A stretch of DNA of 64,000 nucleotides from Bacteroidales bacterium (GCA_017509755.1 JAFWOY010000040.1:1-64000), one strand, 5' to 3'; counted from the stretch's first letter, positions 16,654 to 26,194 are shown. Translations and numbers: made by a program. The notes: generated from the letters alone by a model not told the origin.

Positions 16654-19203
16654 ATGAATACATTGTACCTGATTGACGGGCATTCGCTGATTTTCCGGAT
16701 GTACTACGCTTTCCTGCGCAGGCCGATGATCAATTCGAAGGGCGAGGATACTTCCATCCTTTACGGGTTCACCAAATACCTGCTGGAGTTAATCGCCCGG
16801 GAACAGCCGACCCATCTGGCCGTGATGTTCGACCCGCCTGCCAAAACGTTCCGGCATGAGATGTATCCGGAATACAAAGCGACGCGGACCGCCGCACCCG
16901 AGCTGGTCAAGGCCGCCCTTGAGCCCCTGACGGAAATCGTCACCGCCCTCAACATCCCCGTGCTGATGAAACCCGGCTTCGAGGCGGACGACGTCATCGG
17001 AACCGTCGCCAAGGATTTCGCCAGCCGCGGCTTCGACGTCTATATGGTCACGCCCGACAAAGACCTGGGACAGGTCGTCGATGACCACATCTTCCAGTAC
17101 AAGCCCGGCAAGGCCGGTGCCGACAAGGAAATCCTTTCCAAGGAAGCCATCTGCAGCCAGTATGGCATTTCCGACCCGCGACAGGTCATCGACATCCTGG
17201 CCATCTGGGGCGATGCGGCCGACAATGTAAAGGGGGTGGCTGGCGTCGGAGAAGTCGGTGCCCGCAAACTGGTCGCCAAATATGGCTCGCTTGAAGGCAT
17301 AGAAGCCCATCTGGACGAACTGCCCGCCAAGCAGCAGGCCGCTTTCCGCGAAGCACTGCCCCACCTCGGCATGAGCAAGGATCTGGTCACCATCCGCACG
17401 GACGTGGACATTCCGGTTGAAGAATCCGACCTGCGCATCGGCCAGCCGCACGAAGAAGAAGTAGCCCGGCTTTTCAACGCCTACGAATTCCCTTCCCTGC
17501 GCAGTCTGGTACCCCAGCTGGAAACCGTAGCCGCACCGCAGCGTGTCACGCTGGACTGCACCAGCGTCCCGGTAAGCGCCATTCTGCAGGAAGCCCGTAC
17601 TGCCGGTCGTGTCGCGGTCCGGCTCTCCGACCGTGTGATCCTCGCCTCCGGAAACAACTATTGCTCGGTCACCTATACAGAAGCCGCGCCCCTGCTGGCC
17701 GACGAGACCATCGAAAAGTGGGGCTTCGGGCTCAAGCATACCGCGCTCAAAGGCCCGCTTTACGACATCGAGATCATGCATTATCTGCTCAATCCCGAAC
17801 GGAGCCACAAACTCGAGACGCTGGCGGCCGCTTATCTGGACGCGGAACTGGCCGAGAGCGCCCAGGACGGACAGCTGATGCTGTTCGATTTCGAGGACAA
17901 AGCAGGAGGCCGGGAATGCGTGGCGGCCGGCCTCATCGAGCCGCTGTTGCGGAAAGAATTGCAGGAGCAGCACTTGTGGGAGCTCTACACCCGCATTGAG
18001 ATGCCGCTCATCTCCATTCTGGCCCAAATGGAGTCCACCGGAGTCCGCATCGACCCCAAGATGCTGGGCGAATACAGCCGTGTCCTTACTAAAGAACTTG
18101 CCGGTATCGAGCAGGAAGCCCGGGAGATGGCCGGAGAGCCAACCCTCAATCTCTCCTCCCCCAGACAGATTGGTACTGTGCTCTATGAGAAACTGGATCT
18201 CAATCCACGCGCCAAGAAGAAAAAAGACAGCTATCCGACCGACGAGGAGACCTTGAACGAGATTGCCGACCGGCATCCCATCGTCGGCAAGATCCTTGAA
18301 TTCCGCGCCGTCAAGAAACTGCTCTCCACCTATATCGACCCGCTGCCGGCCTTGATCAGCCCGACTGACGGCAAAGTGCACACCACTTTCACGCAGGCAC
18401 TTACTGCAACAGGCCGGCTGAGCAGCCTCAAGCCGAACCTGCAGAATATCCCCATCCGGACGGAGCGCGGCATGAAAATCCGCGAAGCCTTCGTCCCGAG
18501 CGATCCGGACGGCTGGATCGTCTCGGCCGACTATTCCCAGATCGAACTCCGCCTGATGGCACACCTGAGCGGCGATCCGCATCTGGTAGCCGGCTTCGCC
18601 CACGGAGCGGACGTCCACCGTTCCACGGCTGCCCGCATCTTCCACATCGCGCCGGAAGACGTTACAGCCGAACAGCGGCGCCATGCCAAAGTGGCCAATT
18701 TCGGCATCATCTACGGGATCTCGGCTTTCGGCCTTTCGCAGCGGATGGGCATCTCCCGCACCGAGGCGAAAACCTTCATCGAAGAGTATTTCCGGAGCTA
18801 CCCGGGCGTGAAAGACTACATGGACCGCGTCGTGGCGGAAGCCCGCGAAAAGGGATACGTGGAGACACTCTTCGGCCGCAAGCGTTTCCTCCCCGACATC
18901 AACAGCCGGAATGCCGTGGCCCGCGGCCTGGCCGAACGGAACGCCATCAACGCCCCCATCCAGGGCGGGGCCGCTGACATCATCAAGTTGGCCATGATTG
19001 CTGTCAGCCGGCGCCTGGACGCCGAAGGGCTCCGCAGTCGCATGGTGCTCCAGGTCCACGATGAACTGGTGTTCGACGTGGTGCCGGATGAGCGCGACCG
19101 TATCGTAGAAATCGTCAAACAGGAGATGGAAAGTGTCTGTACGCTGAAAGTCCCGCTAATTACCGAGTGCAACTATGGCAAAAACTGGCGAGAAGCCCAC
19201 TAA
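16654..19203 (+). CDS. polA: DNA polymerase I, apparently without proofreading residues
   Basis: 849 residues. The N-terminal 5' nuclease domain (about 1-290) is intact, with YLIDGHSLIFR, EADDVIGT and DKDLGQ. The C-terminal polymerase domain has DYSQIELRLMAHLSGD, the KVANFGIIYG O-helix segment and HDELVFDV. The middle 3'-5' exonuclease domain is short and degenerate: the DxE metal-binding motif is missing where VRLSDR stands, although a YDIEIMHYLLN segment persists. Proofreading is therefore probably absent, as in several bacterial PolA proteins. The last 29 bases overlap the next gene. Confidence 0.95.
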   Translation: MNTLYLIDGHSLIFRMYYAFLRRPMINSKGEDTSILYGFTKYLLELIAREQPTHLAVMFDPPAKTFRHEMYPEYKATRTAAPELVKAALEPLTEIVTALNIPVLMKPGFEADDVIGTVAKDFASRGFDVYMVTPDKDLGQVVDDHIFQYKPGKAGADKEILSKEAICSQYGISDPRQVIDILAIWGDAADNVKGVAGVGEVGARKLVAKYGSLEGIEAHLDELPAKQQAAFREALPHLGMSKDLVTIRTDVDIPVEESDLRIGQPHEEEVARLFNAYEFPSLRSLVPQLETVAAPQRVTLDCTSVPVSAILQEARTAGRVAVRLSDRVILASGNNYCSVTYTEAAPLLADETIEKWGFGLKHTALKGPLYDIEIMHYLLNPERSHKLETLAAAYLDAELAESAQDGQLMLFDFEDKAGGRECVAAGLIEPLLRKELQEQHLWELYTRIEMPLISILAQMESTGVRIDPKMLGEYSRVLTKELAGIEQEAREMAGEPTLNLSSPRQIGTVLYEKLDLNPRAKKKKDSYPTDEETLNEIADRHPIVGKILEFRAVKKLLSTYIDPLPALISPTDGKVHTTFTQALTATGRLSSLKPNLQNIPIRTERGMKIREAFVPSDPDGWIVSADYSQIELRLMAHLSGDPHLVAGFAHGADVHRSTAARIFHIAPEDVTAEQRRHAKVANFGIIYGISAFGLSQRMGISRTEAKTFIEEYFRSYPGVKDYMDRVVAEAREKGYVETLFGRKRFLPDINSRNAVARGLAERNAINAPIQGGAADIIKLAMIAVSRRLDAEGLRSRMVLQVHDELVFDVVPDERDRIVEIVKQEMESVCTLKVPLITECNYGKNWREAH

Positions 19204-19765
19204 GATCGAGGACATCGCCCTCGTTGAACTGGCCCTGCAGCGCGACCAGGGGGCATTCGCGCTCCTGCTGGAGAAATACCGCGCCTCCTTGATTACCCAT
19301 ATCATGAAATATGTGGGTGTCGTGGAAGATGCGGAAGACATCTGCCAGCGGAGCTTCGAGAAGGCTTTCATGAACATCGACCGTTACAATTCACAGTACG
19401 CCTTCTCCACCTGGCTCTACAACATCGCCCAGAACGAAGCGATCGACCACTTGCGTCGCAGTCGCGCTTCCATCAATTCCGTTCCCATTTCGGAGGAACG
19501 GGAAGCACTCGACGTGATGGCCGCCAGCACACCGGAAGACGAGCTCATCATCGACCAGGCTGTCAGCGAATTGATTTCCGGCATCCAGAGCCTGCCCGAG
19601 AGCTACCGGAAGGTGGCGGAACTGCGCTTCATCAAGGACTATGCCTACGAAGATGTCGCCCGTGCGCTGGACCTGCCCCTGGGAACCGTCAAGACCCGGA
19701 TCAGCCGCGCCCGCAAGATGCTTGAAAAAATCGTGGAGAATCCCGCCGATGGAAAGAATGACTGA
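19175..19765 (+). CDS. ECF-type RNA polymerase sigma factor
   Basis: 196 residues. Region 2 (LLEKYRASLITHIM, DAEDICQRSFEKAF, STWLYNIAQNEAIDHLRR) and region 4 (LPESYRKVAELRFIKDYAYEDVARALDLPLGTVKTRISRARK) are both complete. No anti-sigma factor follows: the next gene is rsmG, which overlaps its end. It overlaps polA at its start, so all three are probably one transcription unit. Confidence 0.9.
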   Translation: MAKTGEKPTKIEDIALVELALQRDQGAFALLLEKYRASLITHIMKYVGVVEDAEDICQRSFEKAFMNIDRYNSQYAFSTWLYNIAQNEAIDHLRRSRASINSVPISEEREALDVMAASTPEDELIIDQAVSELISGIQSLPESYRKVAELRFIKDYAYEDVARALDLPLGTVKTRISRARKMLEKIVENPADGKND

Positions 19766-20366
19766 CTTTTTCCCCGGTCTGACTGACATCCAGCAGACGC
19801 AATTCGAAGCGATGGACGCGCTCTACCGCCTGTGGAACGCACGGATCAATGTGATCTCCCGAAAAGATATGGACAATCTGATGACCCATCATGTCCTGCA
19901 TTCGCTGGCCATCGCCAAAGTCATCGATTTTCCGAAGGGAAGCACGATTCTCGACGTCGGGACCGGCGGCGGCTTCCCCGGCATTCCACTGGCCGTGCTG
20001 TTTCCGGAATGTCGCTTTACGCTCTGTGATTCCATCGGCAAAAAGATCAAAGTGGCCCAAGCCGTGGCCGAAGGCCTGCAACTGGACAATGTAAACTGCG
20101 TCAATGCCCGCGCCGAAGCCCTTCCCGGGCGCTTTGACTACGTTGTTTCCCGGGCCGTCACCGACCTGACCACCTTCTGGCCCTGGGTCAAGGACAAGTT
20201 CGGCAAAGCCGTGTTCTATCTCAAGGGCGGAGACCTGGATGCGGAGATCGAGGCTTGTGCGAAACGCTGGCACCTCGATCCGGCAAGATTCTATCAGGCA
20301 AAGATTTCCGCCTGGTTTGACGATCCGTGGTTTGCCGAAAAGAAGATCGTGATAATTTCGAAATAA
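19749..20366 (+). CDS. rsmG: 16S rRNA (guanine-527-N7) methyltransferase
   Basis: 205 residues. RsmG methylates G527 of 16S rRNA, and its loss gives low-level streptomycin resistance. Family motifs are LYRLWNARINVISRKD, the SAM site LDVGTGGGFPGIPLAV and the later VVSRAVTDL. I chose ATG 19749 because it gives the spacing to FFPGLT usual for Bacteroidales RsmG. ATG 19758 is the alternative. It overlaps the sigma factor gene by 17 bases. Confidence 0.93.
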   Translation: MERMTDFFPGLTDIQQTQFEAMDALYRLWNARINVISRKDMDNLMTHHVLHSLAIAKVIDFPKGSTILDVGTGGGFPGIPLAVLFPECRFTLCDSIGKKIKVAQAVAEGLQLDNVNCVNARAEALPGRFDYVVSRAVTDLTTFWPWVKDKFGKAVFYLKGGDLDAEIEACAKRWHLDPARFYQAKISAWFDDPWFAEKKIVIISK

Positions 20367-20369
20367 AAT

Positions 20370-20400
20370 TTGCAGATTGCCGGAAAAGCATTACCTTTGC
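20370..20400 (+). promoter_or_regulatory. Bacteroidota-type promoter of rpmH
   Basis: TTTG (20370-20373), a 19-base spacer and TACCTTTG (20393-20400) fit the consensus exactly. They sit just after the rsmG stop and 33 bases before the rpmH ATG. Confidence 0.85.
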
Positions 20401-20433
20401 GTTCCCAAAAATGAAATATAAAATCTGACTATA

Positions 20434-20586
20434 ATGAAACGCACATTTCAACCTTCCCAGCGCAAGCGTCGCAACAAACACGGGTTCCGTGAAAGAATGT
20501 CCACGCCCAACGGACGCCGCGTCCTTGCCGCACGCCGCCGTCACGGCCGTAAGAAATTGACCGTCAGCTCCGAGGATCTTTGGTAA
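20434..20586 (+). CDS. rpmH: 50S ribosomal protein L34
   Basis: 50 residues, very basic. It starts [19 protein letters not shown] and contains [21 protein letters not shown], the invariant L34 pattern, with a short Bacteroidota-type tail. It has its own promoter and terminator. Confidence 0.98.
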   Translation: MKRTFQPSQRKRRNKHGFRERMSTPNGRRVLAARRRHGRKKLTVSSEDLW

Positions 20587-20619
20587 AAACCGACTGCACG
20601 AGCTGTAGGAACTTGAAGG

Positions 20620-20657
20620 AACGCCGCTGCCTTGTCGCAGGCGGCGTTTTCTTTTTC
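20620..20657 (+). terminator. Intrinsic terminator of rpmH
   Basis: AACGCCGCTGC pairs with GCAGGCGGCGTT (one bulged base) around a CTTGTC loop and runs into TTTTCTTTTT. The T-run coincides with the TTTT that serves as a poor -33 element for the next promoter. Confidence 0.85.
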
Positions 20658-20670
20658 CAAGAATTATTCG

Positions 20671-20678
20671 TAACTTTG
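20671..20678 (+). promoter_or_regulatory. -7 box of the PASTA gene, near-leaderless
   Basis: TAACTTTG ends seven bases before the ATG at 20686. TTTT stands 20 bases upstream, where TTTG would be expected. Confidence 0.6.
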
Positions 20679-20685
20679 TCCAGTT

Positions 20686-21483
20686 ATGGAAGTAGACAAA
20701 GAAAACAAACCCACCGGACGCTGGATCCTCCGGAATGTCATATTGGCGGCCCTGTTCTTCATCGCCCTGCTCGTTGTCACCCAACTGAGCCTCAAGGCGA
20801 TTACCCGGCACAATCAAGTCATCACCGTTCCCGACCTCACCAACCTCAGCGTGGCCGATGCGAAAATCGTGGCCCGACGGCACGACATCCGCACCGAGGT
20901 GGTCGATTCAGTCTATGTGAAACGCATGGAGAAAGGCCACGTCTTTTCCCAGAATCCGGCGGCCGGCAGCAAAGTCAAGAAGAACCGTACCATCAAGCTG
21001 ACCATCAATTCCAGCCAGACCCGGATGGTCAAGATGCCCAACCTCGTGGGCTATTCGCTCCGCCAGGCCAAGACCGAAATCCTGTCCAGCGGCCTGACGG
21101 TCGGCAAACTCGCCTACCGCGAAGACCTCGCGACCAACAATGTGCTCGACCAGTTCATCAAGGGCAAATACGTGGCCCCCGGCACCGAGGTCGAAGCCGA
21201 AACCCCCGTGGACTTGTTACTCGGTCTCTCCCCGGAAGACAACCAGACTTTCATTCCTTCCCTGGTCGGCTTTACGCTCCCCGTGGCGCGGGACAACATC
21301 TTCGAGAATTCGCTGAACCTGGGCAATGTCTCCTATGACGAGACGGTCCAGACTTACCAGGATACGCTCAATGCCGTCGTCTATCAGCAGACGCCCGCCT
21401 ACCATGTCGGCGCGCCTGCAGCGATGGGCACTTCCATCCATTTGAAGCTTACCACGAGCCAGGCCAAGATCGCCGCACGATGA
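20686..21483 (+). CDS. Membrane-anchored PASTA-domain protein
   Basis: 265 residues. One N-terminal transmembrane helix (about 18-38) is followed by three PASTA repeats. They begin near VPDLTNLSVADAK, MPNLVGYSLRQAK and IPSLVGFTLPVAR. PASTA modules outside the Bacteroidota often bind muropeptides or lipid II, but there is no kinase or transpeptidase domain here. The extracytoplasmic portion would face the periplasm. The gene overlaps rluD by four bases (ATGA), a pairing often seen in Bacteroidales. Confidence 0.88.
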   Translation: MEVDKENKPTGRWILRNVILAALFFIALLVVTQLSLKAITRHNQVITVPDLTNLSVADAKIVARRHDIRTEVVDSVYVKRMEKGHVFSQNPAAGSKVKKNRTIKLTINSSQTRMVKMPNLVGYSLRQAKTEILSSGLTVGKLAYREDLATNNVLDQFIKGKYVAPGTEVEAETPVDLLLGLSPEDNQTFIPSLVGFTLPVARDNIFENSLNLGNVSYDETVQTYQDTLNAVVYQQTPAYHVGAPAAMGTSIHLKLTTSQAKIAAR

Positions 21484-22559
21484 GCGACGAAGCCAAAGAC
21501 CTGGACCTTTGCGACGACGGACTCTTGCCGGAGGACGACGAGCAGCAGGAAATGTACGAGCATTTCCGGCTGGAGGCCGACCGCGGGCAAAGCCCGCTCC
21601 GGGTCGATAAATTCTTGGCAGAGCATCTTTCGGACACGTCCCGCCACCGTGTCCAACTGGCCATCGACGCCGAGTATGTCCGGGTGAACGGGCAGGTCGT
21701 CAAGGCCAGCTACAAAGTCCGGCCGCTGGATGTCATCACCCTTGTGATGCCCTACCAGCGCCGTGGCGTGGAGATCAAACCGGAGCCCATTCCCCTCGAC
21801 ATCGTCTATGAAGATGACGACCTGCTGGTTGTAAACAAGCCCGCGGGCCTGGTGGTTCACCCGGGGCATGGCAACTATTCCGGCACGCTGGTCAATGCGC
21901 TGGCTTATTACCTGGGACGGGAATCCGTTCCCGGAGAAACCGACGAACGGCTCGGCCTGCTTGTGCACCGCATCGACAAGGACACATCCGGCCTGCTGGT
22001 GGTGGCCAAGACCGATGTAGCCCAGATTGACCTGGCTCGACAGTTCTTCCACCACACCATCGAACGGAGATACTGGGCGCTGGTCTGGGGCAATATCGCC
22101 GAGGATTCCGGCACCATCGATGCCAACATCGGCCGCGACCCCAATGACCGGCTGCGCTTCAAAGTCTGCAGCGACCCTTCCCAGGGGAAAACGGCCGTCA
22201 CTCACTTCCGGGTCCTGGAACGGCTGGGTTATGTAACCCTTGTGGAATGCGTGCTGGAAACGGGCCGCACCCACCAGATCCGCGTGCACATGAATTCCAT
22301 CGGGCATCCCCTCTTCAATGACGCCCGCTACGGCGGCGACCGGATTCTCAAGGGAACCCTCTATACCAAATACAAACAATTCATCGACAACTGCTTTGCG
22401 CTTTGCCCGCGCCAGGCCCTCCACGCCAAGACGCTGGGCTTCATCCACCCGGTTACAAAAGAAAAGATCTCACTCGACAGTGAGATCCCTTCCGATATGG
22501 CTGCGTTGCTGGAAAAATGGCGGCGCTACGCAGGTAACAACGTTCTTGAAGAAGAATAA
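21480..22559 (+). CDS. rluD: 23S rRNA pseudouridine synthase, RluD type
   Basis: 359 residues. An acidic N-terminal extension precedes an S4 domain (PLRVDKFLAEHL...DAEYVRVNGQVVK). The RluA-family catalytic domain follows, with the aspartate in HRIDKDTSGLLVVAK and GRTHQIRVHM near the C-terminus. RluD modifies U1911, U1915 and U1917 in helix 69. Assignment to RluD rather than RluC rests on the S4 domain and general pattern. Confidence 0.88.
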   Translation: MSDEAKDLDLCDDGLLPEDDEQQEMYEHFRLEADRGQSPLRVDKFLAEHLSDTSRHRVQLAIDAEYVRVNGQVVKASYKVRPLDVITLVMPYQRRGVEIKPEPIPLDIVYEDDDLLVVNKPAGLVVHPGHGNYSGTLVNALAYYLGRESVPGETDERLGLLVHRIDKDTSGLLVVAKTDVAQIDLARQFFHHTIERRYWALVWGNIAEDSGTIDANIGRDPNDRLRFKVCSDPSQGKTAVTHFRVLERLGYVTLVECVLETGRTHQIRVHMNSIGHPLFNDARYGGDRILKGTLYTKYKQFIDNCFALCPRQALHAKTLGFIHPVTKEKISLDSEIPSDMAALLEKWRRYAGNNVLEEE

Positions 22560-22562
22560 GTT

Positions 22563-22590
22563 GCCCGGTCCAAGCCGGGCATGACGTTTT
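22563..22590 (+). terminator. Possible terminator between rluD and the convergent receptor gene
   Basis: GCCCGG and CCGGGC form a 6-bp stem four bases after the rluD stop, followed after a short gap by TTTT. The T-run is short, so this is tentative. Confidence 0.4.
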
Positions 22591-25528
22591 AGAAGCGGCG
22601 TCCACCCCAACCGCCAGGTCGTCCGCCAGGACCACCGGGACGGCCGCCGGGGCCACCAGGACCGCGCATGCCGCCACGCTGTCCGCCGAAGTTGCCGAAG
22701 CGGTAAGTCAGGCTGACCATGATGTAGCGGCCGAGGGTGTTGTTCTGGGTATCCTGCACGTAGTTATCCGTAGTCTGCCGATAAGTGTTGCGCGACTGGT
22801 TCAGGATGTCGTACACCTTGACGGCCAGTGTAAAGCGGTTCTTGAAGATCTGTTTGCTGATTTCAGCGTTCCACACAAGCCTCGGATCGTTGTAGCCGGC
22901 ATTGTAGCCATTATAGAAGGTATAGCGGGCATCCGTGGAAACATTGACCACATCAGGGATCTTGGCGATGAAACGGCCTTCCACATTGCTCGTCCAAGTG
23001 GCCGGATGGTTGTTCTTGCTGATCGTGTACCAACTCTGGGAGTAGCGGGTACCGCCGCCCACCGAGGCCTCGACGATGTCGTCACGATACACAAGCCGGA
23101 GATTCTCGCCCACGGAAACCGTCTGGTTACCGTTCTGCGTATAATTGGCGATGTTCAGATAGGAACGTTCATCCTTGCCGTCGATGCTGGCATCGCCTAC
23201 GAGCGAAACGCCGGTCGAGTAGTTGGCATTGGTAAAGGTCATCACCGAGAACTTGCTCTTTCCGATCGGCGTGTTGTACATGACGAACGTACGGGCCGAC
23301 CAGGCGCCTTTGTCGTTGTTCATCGGCACAGTGTACTGCACGCCGTTGTCATCGTACCAACTTGCATTGACGATGTTGTTGGTCCGGTAGCTGAAGTTCA
23401 CATTGGCGTTGAACGAAGCGTAGGTCTTCATGTTCGTATTGTTGAACATCGCAGAGAAGTTGTGCGAGAACGAAGGGTTCAAGCCCATGTTACCGAGGGT
23501 AACACGCTGCGGGTTCGAATTGTCGGGCACCGGCATCATCTGGTTCAGGCTCGGCTGGCTGCTCTGCCCGCGATAATTGAGGCGAAGCATCCGGTAGTCA
23601 CTGAAATTGAAGTCAATGCGGGCGTTCGGCGACCAGTTGAGTACCTTGAGCGTCAAGGTCGTATCAATACCGCCCCGCTTGGTCTGGTTGATGGTGGTCT
23701 GCGGCTGCAGGCTGGCGCCCACCGTGATGTTGTACTTCTCTTCCTGCTTGCGAAGGTTGAAGCCGGCATTCTGGCGGTGTACCTGGCTTGAGATGTTGCT
23801 GCTGTAATAGTCGTCCAGCACATCATAGCCGCCGACGCCTTTGTCATAGGTATTCTTGGTGGAGGTATTCTTGCTGTAATTGTATGAATAATTAGCTTCC
23901 AAGTAGAAATTCTTGCCCAAGGGTTCGGTGTATGAAATACGGCCGTTCGCACTCATCGATTTCGACTTGGTGATGTATTTCTGGTCGATGACCGTCGAAT
24001 CACTCCAATACACGGGATCGCCATTCAAATAGGATTCGCCAATCTGATTGTAGGTCCGGGTGACCGACTGGTTGAAGCCTTCCAGGTCACTGTTGTTGAT
24101 TCCATAACGGGCATTGACGGAAAGGGTGCGGCCCGGCTTGCCCAGACGCTGGCGCCAGAGGATGCGGCCGTTGGCCCGCTGACTGTGGCTGTCGCCGAAA
24201 GAAGCGCTCGAACCGTCATTCACCTTGCTGACAGCCCCGTTCTCACCCCGGTCCGTGTAGAAAACGCTCCGGTCTTCAAAATCGCCCCAGCCCAGGTTGA
24301 AGTTCGGTTCAAAAAGCAGGGAGGCATTCTTCGAGATCTTCCAGTCAGCACGGGCACCAGCGCGGACACCCCAGGTGCTGGTACGCGTGAAGCCCTCGTC
24401 ACCGGTATAGAGGGTAGAACCGTCTTTCTGGAAGGTCTGGCGGGCAGTTTTCTCCTCGACGTAACGCTCGTTGCCGTTGAACATCGCGTTGCCCACGATT
24501 TCAGACTTGTCCTTCCAGGTATAGCCGCCGTTGAAACCGGCCATGTAGGAACTGGAGATACCGTTGCCTCCCCAGCCGCCGCCCATACCGCCCTGGCCGC
24601 CGCGGAATCCGCCGCCGCGCATGCCGCCCATGGCGCTGGCCGCCATATCGTTGAAACCGCGGTTATTGGTATTGTTGGCATTGCCGATGAAGGCCAGCTG
24701 CTTGTTTTCAGTAAAATTAGCCACCATCGCGGCCGCCTGGTAACGGGGATCGTTGACAGCGCCCGCTCCCTGCAGATCGTAGCCGCCGCCGCCCATCAGA
24801 TTGCCGAACCAGCCGTTCATCATGCCTTTGCGGATGCCCAGGTCCAGCACGGTCTCCTCTTCACCGTCGTCGATGCCGGTGAACTCCGCCTGTTCCGATT
24901 TCTTGTCCACGACGCTGACGCGTTCGATGATGTTGGCGGGCAAGTTCTTGCTGGCGATGGAAGGATCGTCGAGGAAGAACTGCTTGCCATCAATCTGGAT
25001 CTTGCTGATGGTCTTGCCATTGGCAGTGATCGTACCATCGGAGGAAACCTCAACGCCCGGAAGCTTCTTCAAAAGGTCTTCCAGCACGTCGTTGTCGGCC
25101 GACTTGATCAGGGTCACGTTATGGGTGATGGTATCTTTCTTCACGGTAATGGGGTTGCCGACATCCGTCACCGTCGCCCCTTCCAGGAAATTGGCCTGCA
25201 CATTCATTTCCTTCGTGCCCAGGTCCACATCCTTGTTGATTTCGACGGTCTCCTCATAGTTGTCGTAACCCATCAGCATCGCCGACACTTTGTACTTGCC
25301 GGCAGGAATTCCCTTGATCTCGGCTTTGCCGTCGCCGTCGCTCTGGGTGTACTTGAACACATCCGTCTTGCCGTCACGGGTAACCGCCACAGTGGCATAG
25401 CCCACCGGTTCTCCGCTGCTCTTGTCCTGCAATTTGATTTTTAAACTGTAACTCTGAGCCTGGGCATTGAGAGCCCCTCCCACAAAAAGAAGCAGCAACA
25501 ACGCTGCCTTACAAAAATGATATTTCAT
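22589..25528 (-). CDS. TonB-dependent receptor with glycine-rich segments
   Basis: 979 residues. Signal peptide, a carboxypeptidase-regulatory-like domain (about 28-110), a plug (about 120-220) and a C-terminal outer-membrane beta-barrel. Two glycine-rich stretches are unusual: one in an early loop (MGGMRGGGFRGGQGGMGGG) and one as the last about 35 residues, made of Gly, Pro and Arg repeats. The tail lies after the last barrel strand (VSLTYRFGNFG), so the normal C-terminal signal for barrel assembly is displaced. The ligand is unknown. I chose the ATG at 25528 because it starts the signal peptide. Confidence 0.85.
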   Translation of the reverse strand: MKYHFCKAALLLLLFVGGALNAQAQSYSLKIKLQDKSSGEPVGYATVAVTRDGKTDVFKYTQSDGDGKAEIKGIPAGKYKVSAMLMGYDNYEETVEINKDVDLGTKEMNVQANFLEGATVTDVGNPITVKKDTITHNVTLIKSADNDVLEDLLKKLPGVEVSSDGTITANGKTISKIQIDGKQFFLDDPSIASKNLPANIIERVSVVDKKSEQAEFTGIDDGEEETVLDLGIRKGMMNGWFGNLMGGGGYDLQGAGAVNDPRYQAAAMVANFTENKQLAFIGNANNTNNRGFNDMAASAMGGMRGGGFRGGQGGMGGGWGGNGISSSYMAGFNGGYTWKDKSEIVGNAMFNGNERYVEEKTARQTFQKDGSTLYTGDEGFTRTSTWGVRAGARADWKISKNASLLFEPNFNLGWGDFEDRSVFYTDRGENGAVSKVNDGSSASFGDSHSQRANGRILWRQRLGKPGRTLSVNARYGINNSDLEGFNQSVTRTYNQIGESYLNGDPVYWSDSTVIDQKYITKSKSMSANGRISYTEPLGKNFYLEANYSYNYSKNTSTKNTYDKGVGGYDVLDDYYSSNISSQVHRQNAGFNLRKQEEKYNITVGASLQPQTTINQTKRGGIDTTLTLKVLNWSPNARIDFNFSDYRMLRLNYRGQSSQPSLNQMMPVPDNSNPQRVTLGNMGLNPSFSHNFSAMFNNTNMKTYASFNANVNFSYRTNNIVNASWYDDNGVQYTVPMNNDKGAWSARTFVMYNTPIGKSKFSVMTFTNANYSTGVSLVGDASIDGKDERSYLNIANYTQNGNQTVSVGENLRLVYRDDIVEASVGGGTRYSQSWYTISKNNHPATWTSNVEGRFIAKIPDVVNVSTDARYTFYNGYNAGYNDPRLVWNAEISKQIFKNRFTLAVKVYDILNQSRNTYRQTTDNYVQDTQNNTLGRYIMVSLTYRFGNFGGQRGGMRGPGGPGGRPGGPGGRPGGWGGRRF

Positions 25529-25612
25529 AGATACGTATTGTCTGCTAGGAATCAATCAACGCTCTTTAGACTCTGAGACGGACAGAAAGTTAAACCGCCG
25601 CGGCAAAAAAAT

Positions 25613-26194
25613 TTATTTTTTATCAGCACCGATTCCTTCCTGTACCCGCCCCGGGTGTGCTTCGATGAATGACTTCCAGTTTCGGGAGGAAGCCGTATCC
25701 GTCAACGGGCTGGTCAACTGGTAAAAATGACACATCGCAATGGCCAGTGCATCAGAGGCATCGAGGAACTTCGCGTCCAGGGTCACCTTGAGTGTTTTCT
25801 CCATCAACAGCTTCACCTGTTCCTTGGAAGCATCGCCCCGGCCGGTAATGGCCATCTTCACTTTTCGGGGTGCATACTCGAAAACAGGAATCTGCCGATG
25901 CAGGCCGGCGGCGATAGCCGCTCCCTGCGCCCGCCCCAGTTTGAGCATGGACTGCACGTTCTTGCCGTAAAAAGGGGCCTCAATGGCCAGGTCATCGGGG
26001 GCATAGCGGTCCATCAAGGCCCCTACACCCTCGAAAATCCGACTGAGTTTCAGGAAATGATCCTTCTCCTTCCGGAGGTCGATCACGCCCATATCCACAT
26101 AATGGACGCTCTTTTTATCTACGAGAATGACCCCGTAACCAAGGAGATTGGTTCCGGGGTCGATGCCGAGTATGATCCGCTGCGCCGCTGCCAT
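25613..26194 (-). CDS. ruvC: Crossover junction endodeoxyribonuclease RuvC
   Basis: 193 residues. RuvC resolves Holliday junctions. The acidic residues of the RNase-H fold are visible in LGIDPGTNLLGYG, AIEAPFYGKNVQS and the C-terminal DASDALAIA. The start codon overlaps the serS stop by one base (TGATG), so the two genes are coupled. Length is slightly above average because of a polar tail. Confidence 0.95.
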   Translation of the reverse strand: MAAAQRIILGIDPGTNLLGYGVILVDKKSVHYVDMGVIDLRKEKDHFLKLSRIFEGVGALMDRYAPDDLAIEAPFYGKNVQSMLKLGRAQGAAIAAGLHRQIPVFEYAPRKVKMAITGRGDASKEQVKLLMEKTLKVTLDAKFLDASDALAIAMCHFYQLTSPLTDTASSRNWKSFIEAHPGRVQEGIGADKK

